A stretch of DNA of 8,405 bases from Candidatus Latescibacterota bacterium (lineage in GTDB: Bacteria > Latescibacterota > MVCY01): NCBI GenBank assembly GCA_030629295.1, contig DAOVPH010000066.1, positions 1 to 8,405 of the forward strand, given 5' to 3'. Of the stretch, positions 5,120-8,405 are shown piece by piece. Every line of letters starts with the position of its first letter. The stretch's first letter is position 1. The notes beneath the pieces are model-generated. The model saw nothing but the letters and a program-made list of their open reading frames with translations. It did no database searches and had not been told where the DNA came from. Made by a program: the position numbers and the translations under genes.

Positions 5120-7216
5120 ATGCACAACATAGCATTCCTCAACCCCGCTGTTCTTCCTGCCTTAACGGCAGCCCTGCTGCCTATTTTAATCCACCTGCTT
5201 ACTCGGAGGAAACTTAAGAAGGTAGCGGTAAGTAGTGTCGTTTTCCTCCAGCAGCTTCAGAAAAAGAGGATGCGGCGGGTGAAGGTGCGGCAGTGGCTCC
5301 TGCTGGTTCTACGCACTTTGATTATTATTTTCCTTGTCCTGGCCTTCAGCCGACCCGTTCTCAGAACAACCCTACCCTTTATCGGCAGCAGCACTCCCAC
5401 CACGGCGGCGATTCTCCTGGACAACTCCTACAGTATGGGATTTGAGACTCCCAGGGGCAGGCTGTTCGACTTATCCAAACAGAGGGTTTTAGAGCTAATT
5501 GGCCTTTTGAAACCGGGCGACGAGGTCGTTCTGCTGCCCTTTGCTGATCGCCCCCCGGTGGCCAAACAATGGAAAATAGGGGATGGGGAGTCGACGTTTT
5601 CCCTAATCCGCGATTTTATCCTGAACCTTCAGCTCTCCTATCGGGCTACAGATATGTCAAGCGCTTTAGAAAAGGCGTCAAAGCTCCTTAGTGGTTCAGA
5701 AAATCCCCACAAGGAGATATTTCTGTTGACAGATATGGAAGAGAACGGCTGGAGGGGCCTACAGAAAGAGAAAGTTTTTGCGGAACTTAAAGGGATTTCC
5801 CTCTATCTTCTGCCTGTTGAAGCTGCCCAGGAAGAGAATGTAAGCGTTGAGTGGGTAACCGTACCCCAGCAGATTTTGAGCGTGAAGGGACAGATCGAGT
5901 TTGAGGTTCAAGTGACCAATTACCGGAAGAGCGATGTCCGGGATTTGTTGCTCTGTTTTTATCTCGACGGCGAGCGCCTGTCCCAGGTGACTTTGAATAT
6001 AAGAGCTGGCCAGACAAAACGGGCGCTGTTCCAGGTGGTCCCAGAGAAAACCGGGGTGCTCTCCGGCTATGTGGAGATAGAACCGGACAGACTCTCAGTT
6101 GACAACCGCAGGTATTTCTCGGTTTCCATTCCTGTAAGGGTGAAGGTGCTGTTAGTGGGGAACAAGGAGGCTGACACCTACTTTCTCAGCCGAGCCCTTA
6201 ATCCCTCCGATTCAAAAGATGCTTTTATGCAAGCTACCTCCACCACTGGGGAGAAGATTTCTCTGCAGCAGCTCGAAGAGAACGATGTTATCATCCTGGC
6301 CAATGTCCGGCATCTGAACCAGTGGCAGGTAGAACAGCTTCAGGCCAGTGTGAATCAGGGCAAGGGTCTGCTGATCTGCTTGGGCCCACAAGTGGACAAG
6401 GAGTTCTACAACCAACAGTTTCTTCCTCGATTCTCCCAGATCAGATTGGGCGAGCGCCTGGGCATCACTGGCGGGAAGAGTTCATATTATTCCTTTGGCA
6501 AAATCGATTTTTCTCACCCTGTTCTGAAAGAACTACTGCAGAAAGAGCGGATAGATTCTCCCCGATTTTACTCCATTTATCAAATGGTTTCCTCTCCTCA
6601 GGTGGAACCGATTGTTTGGTACAACCAAGGTAGTCCGGCCTTATGCGAGTCTAAACTGGGCAAAGGCAGGATTATTCTATTTACCAGTGCAGTTGACCTG
6701 GAATGGACGGATTTGCCTGTGAAGGGGATATTTGCCCCTCTTTTCTATCGCATTGTTCAATATTTGGCAACTACTCTTCCGGAAGAGCTGCAGCGGATAG
6801 GAGAGCCTATCGAAAGGACATTCGGAGAATTAGAAAGCCCAGTAGAATGGCAGGATCCGAGGGGAAATCGGGTGACCCTGTTTCCAGTACCATGGCCGGG
6901 GGGAATGAGATGGCGTCTGAGCGAGGTTGAGGTTCCCGGCATCTGGAGACTCTTCAGTCAGAACAGAGAGGTGGAACAGATAGCAGTGAATGTGGATACC
7001 AGGGAGTCGGCACCGCAAAAGATAACCGAAAGGCAGATCAAGACGCTTTTGGGAGATGTTGCCTTCAGAGTGATCCCAGAGGGGAGAAATTTGAAAAAGG
7101 AGGTTGAGCGATCCAGATTCGGGAGAGAGATTTGGAGAGAGTGCCTGCTGCTGGCCCTGATTCTGCTGGCAGCAGAGATGGTAGTTGCTTATACCACCAC
7201 GGCCGACAGGAAGTAA
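5120..7216 (+). CDS. BatA-type membrane protein: N-terminal BatA domain, vWA domain, GATase-like domain
   Basis: This 698-residue protein begins with the aerotolerance-regulator (BatA) N-terminal region: FLNP, a hydrophobic segment at about 9-27, then HLLTRRK and a second membrane segment at about 59-76. A vWA domain follows from about residue 95, with an intact MIDAS: D101, S103, S105 in LLDNSYSM, T177 in RATDM, and D205 in LLTDMEENG. Residues 240-340 resemble a CARDB or immunoglobulin-like beta domain. Residues 341-550 resemble the class I glutamine-amidotransferase-like fold (VKVLLVGN; NDVIILANV; GKGLLICLG), but I see no catalytic Cys-His-Glu set, so it is probably not an amidotransferase. 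A hydrophobic segment at about 673-691 suggests a C-terminal anchor with the bulk outside the cytoplasm. The ATG at 5120 has no clear SD, so translation is probably coupled to the DUF58 stop 8 bp upstream. It is the last gene of the operon. Function is inferred from the MoxR context; the domain calls are by eye. Confidence 0.9.
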   Translation: MHNIAFLNPAVLPALTAALLPILIHLLTRRKLKKVAVSSVVFLQQLQKKRMRRVKVRQWLLLVLRTLIIIFLVLAFSRPVLRTTLPFIGSSTPTTAAILLDNSYSMGFETPRGRLFDLSKQRVLELIGLLKPGDEVVLLPFADRPPVAKQWKIGDGESTFSLIRDFILNLQLSYRATDMSSALEKASKLLSGSENPHKEIFLLTDMEENGWRGLQKEKVFAELKGISLYLLPVEAAQEENVSVEWVTVPQQILSVKGQIEFEVQVTNYRKSDVRDLLLCFYLDGERLSQVTLNIRAGQTKRALFQVVPEKTGVLSGYVEIEPDRLSVDNRRYFSVSIPVRVKVLLVGNKEADTYFLSRALNPSDSKDAFMQATSTTGEKISLQQLEENDVIILANVRHLNQWQVEQLQASVNQGKGLLICLGPQVDKEFYNQQFLPRFSQIRLGERLGITGGKSSYYSFGKIDFSHPVLKELLQKERIDSPRFYSIYQMVSSPQVEPIVWYNQGSPALCESKLGKGRIILFTSAVDLEWTDLPVKGIFAPLFYRIVQYLATTLPEELQRIGEPIERTFGELESPVEWQDPRGNRVTLFPVPWPGGMRWRLSEVEVPGIWRLFSQNREVEQIAVNVDTRESAPQKITERQIKTLLGDVAFRVIPEGRNLKKEVERSRFGREIWRECLLLALILLAAEMVVAYTTTADRK

Positions 7217-7315
7217 ACCCGAAAAAAGAGAGGCGTAGAACTATTTGACCTCTTTATTAGCCAATGGTGCTATTTTGCAACAGCTTTGGGAGATAAAGGA
7301 ACATAGGCATATTTT

Positions 7316-7386
7316 TGTAGGGGCAGGCCTCCGTGCCTGCCCTGAGCCTGATATTGATTGGCCAACCACGGAGGGTTGCCCCTACA
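7316..7386. repeat. 71-bp nested palindromic repeat (REP/MITE-like)
   Basis: The ends form a perfect 10-base inverted repeat, TGTAGGGGCA at 7316-7325 and TGCCCCTACA at 7377-7386. Inside the left half is a perfect 8-pair hairpin, GGGCAGGC and GCCTGCCC, around CTCCGT (7321-7342). The right half holds a similar hairpin around ACGGAG, with AACC and GGTT arms and one slip near its base. CCTCCGTG at 7328-7335 and CACGGAGG at 7367-7374 are exact reverse complements. The two halves are thus inverted copies of one hairpin unit that differ mainly by paired changes in the stem. It encodes no protein; an open frame that crosses it is incidental. A REP, BIME or MITE nature is inferred. Confidence 0.85.
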
Positions 7387-7492
7387 GAAGCCCCGTACCA
7401 ACGCTAATTTCGCAAGATTGTTACCCATCAGGCAAACAGCACCATAGGTTATTATGCCTCTAATCCGGGACCCCAACAGTGAGAATTTCTCC

Positions 7493-7522
7493 TTGACTTT
7501 TAGAGGCTCTTCAGACTATATT
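7493..7522 (+). promoter_or_regulatory. Candidate sigma-70-type promoter for the aldolase gene
   Basis: TTGACT at 7493-7498 and TATATT at 7517-7522 are separated by 18 bases, and each matches five of six consensus positions. The predicted start near 7529 gives a leader of about 125 bases before the aldolase ATG, with a palindrome at 7546-7561 inside it. Confidence 0.55.
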
Positions 7523-7545
7523 TTGTTGCACTTGGGCAGAAGGGT

Positions 7546-7561
7546 TGTTATGTTCATAACA
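7546..7561. promoter_or_regulatory. Operator-like palindrome in the aldolase leader
   Basis: TGTTATG and CATAACA are perfect inverted 7-mers separated by TT. They lie about 17 bases past the predicted transcription start. Size, symmetry and place suit a dimeric repressor, for example of the GntR or another sugar-acid catabolic family, but no regulator gene is present to pair with it. The family is therefore a guess. A short RNA hairpin is the alternative reading. Confidence 0.4.
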
Positions 7562-7652
7562 TCAGGTAAATAAAGAAGCTTCTGAATGAGAGAATAAATC
7601 GTCCTCGTTACAGACGGAAGAATCCATAAATCGTAGATGCCAGGTGGACAAT

Positions 7653-8405
7653 ATGGTAATGAGAAGAAGTAGAGTTCTGGAGAAACTGCGTTCTGGAAAG
7701 GTAGCAAGCTGTGTGAAGCTGAATCTCCTAGATCCCAGAGTCTCAGAGATTGCCTCTATAATTGGGTTTGATTCTGTGTGGGTTGATATGGAACATGTGC
7801 CAACAGATTGGGGAACGGTGGAAAATCAGGTAAGGGCAGCCAAGATTTACGATGCAGATGTTATGGTAAGAGTAGCAAAGGGGTCATACAGCGATTATAT
7901 AAGACCCCTTGAACTTGATGCCGCGGGCATAATGATCCCCCACATAATGAGCTATGAAGAGGCAAAATCTATTGTGAAGATGACGCGGTTTCATCCTATA
8001 GGCAGGCGCCCTCTTGATGGAGGAAATGCAGATGGTGACTATTGTATGATAGATACTGTTGAGTACATAAAGCAGGCAAACAGGGAAAGATTTGTTTGTC
8101 TTCAAATAGAAGATCCTGAGCCTCTTGCTGACCTTGAAAAGATTGCAGGACTTGAGGGAATAGATATTATCTTCTTTGGACCAGGAGATTTCTCTCAAGG
8201 AATTGGCTCACCAGGAGATTGGCTTAATCCCAGGATATCAGACACCCGGAAACGAATTGCTGAAGTATGTCAACAGCACGGCAAGTTTGCCGGTACTGTT
8301 GGTGGACCAGACAATTTCAAGGAACTTGTAGACATGGGTTACCAGTATATAAGTGTCGGAGCTGATGTTGTTGGGATTGCTGAGTATTTTAAGAGTATTG
8401 TTAAA
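7653..8405 (+). CDS. HpcH/HpaI-family aldolase (3' end beyond window)
   Basis: The frame is open for 251 codons to the window edge. Relatives are about 250-260 residues, so only the last few codons are probably missing. HpcH/HpaI enzymes are class II, divalent-metal pyruvate aldolases that cleave 2-keto-3-deoxy sugar acids or hydroxy-ketoheptanedioate to pyruvate (or oxaloacetate-type donors) and an aldehyde. Seen here are FDSVWVDMEH at 39-48 with the catalytic histidine H48, the substrate arginine R73 in MVRVA, IMIPHIMSYEEA at 93-104, FHPIGRRP at 113-120, metal ligand E153 in CLQIEDPE, and metal ligand D179 in IFFGPGDFS. The fold is a TIM barrel and cytosolic. The ATG at 7653 has AGGTGG five bases upstream; ATG 7659 is a less likely alternative, and an in-frame stop stands at 7587. 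Sampled 60-base lines have about 43% GC against about 58% in part of moxR, though the end of the BatA-type gene also dips. The exact substrate is unknown. Confidence 0.92.
   Translation, partial: MVMRRSRVLEKLRSGKVASCVKLNLLDPRVSEIASIIGFDSVWVDMEHVPTDWGTVENQVRAAKIYDADVMVRVAKGSYSDYIRPLELDAAGIMIPHIMSYEEAKSIVKMTRFHPIGRRPLDGGNADGDYCMIDTVEYIKQANRERFVCLQIEDPEPLADLEKIAGLEGIDIIFFGPGDFSQGIGSPGDWLNPRISDTRKRIAEVCQQHGKFAGTVGGPDNFKELVDMGYQYISVGADVVGIAEYFKSIVK

Larger units (their letters stand above)
7217..7652. other. Intergenic region between the BatA-type gene and the aldolase gene
   Basis: These 436 bases hold, in order, a palindromic repeat at 7316-7386, a candidate promoter at 7493-7522, an operator-like palindrome at 7546-7561 and a 10-base palindrome, AGAAGCTTCT, at 7574-7583. 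I see no convincing terminator directly after the BatA-type gene. The AGAGAGG/CCTCTTT match near 7227-7256 is weak. Short open frames here look like chance readings across the repeat, and I see no gene. Confidence 0.7.

Noticed and set aside
7227..7256. Possible terminator after the BatA-type gene (AGAGAGG with CCTCTTT)
   Set aside because: Only about five consecutive pairs form, and no real T-run follows. It is too weak to call.
7245..7463. Short plus-strand frame and its minus-strand counterpart across 7270-7476
   Set aside because: Both read through the 71-bp palindromic repeat, and their sequence is the translation of that repeat rather than a protein.
7884..8198. Minus-strand open frame of 104 codons
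   Set aside because: It is antisense to the aldolase, whose active-site motifs are intact in the plus frame.
7653..8405. Horizontal transfer of the aldolase gene based on lower GC
   Set aside because: Hand counts of a few lines suggest lower GC than moxR, but part of the BatA-type gene is equally low. The evidence is too thin.
1..8405. CRISPR arrays, tRNA or rRNA genes, transposases or phage genes
   Set aside because: I looked for regularly spaced repeats, cloverleaf-like sequences and mobile-element proteins on both strands and saw none.

Overview
The window is bacterial chromosomal DNA from a lineage I cannot name with confidence. Genes are closely packed and use Shine-Dalgarno sites. The intergenic gaps carry REP-like palindromic repeats, and the first coding fragment ends in a dockerin/EF-hand calcium loop. 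Together these fit an environmental, possibly uncultured, bacterium; Poribacteria or another FCB/PVC-type phylum is only a guess. Nothing marks it as phage or plasmid: I see no integrase, transposase, CRISPR array, tRNA or rRNA.

Layout. (1) Positions 2-82 are the 3' end of a plus-strand gene with a dockerin-type Ca2+ loop at its C-terminus. A terminator-like hairpin follows at 163-190. (2) Two minus-strand amino-acid metabolism genes come next: argJ (1796-2998, arginine biosynthesis) and, downstream of it, a class I PLP aminotransferase of the aspartate type (366-1565). The 230 bp between them is filled with short tandem and palindromic repeats. (3) Positions 2999-3214 form a divergent promoter region with one good sigma-70-type promoter facing each way. 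(4) A tight plus-strand operon follows: MoxR AAA+ ATPase (3215-4216), DUF58 protein with a vWA-like fold (4218-5111), and a large BatA-type membrane protein with a vWA domain and a glutamine-amidotransferase-like domain (5120-7216). Gaps within it are 1 and 8 bp. (5) Positions 7217-7652 are intergenic and hold a 71-bp nested palindromic repeat, a promoter and an operator-like palindrome. (6) A HpcH/HpaI-family aldolase (7653 to beyond 8405) runs off the right edge.

How the genes work together. The MoxR/DUF58/BatA set is a recognised partnership in which a MoxR ATPase acts with MIDAS-bearing vWA proteins at the membrane, probably as a chaperone-like or metal-insertion/assembly module. The substrate cannot be read from this window. 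ArgJ and the aminotransferase are both amino-acid enzymes, but argC, argB and argD are not here, so any pathway link between the two is inference. The aldolase appears to be an independent transcription unit.

I found no clear new biological system. The most unusual structure is the pair of intergenic repeats at 1691-1742 and 7316-7386. They differ in sequence but share one design: two adjacent hairpins that are inverted copies of one unit, with mutually complementary loops and stem differences that are largely compensated.
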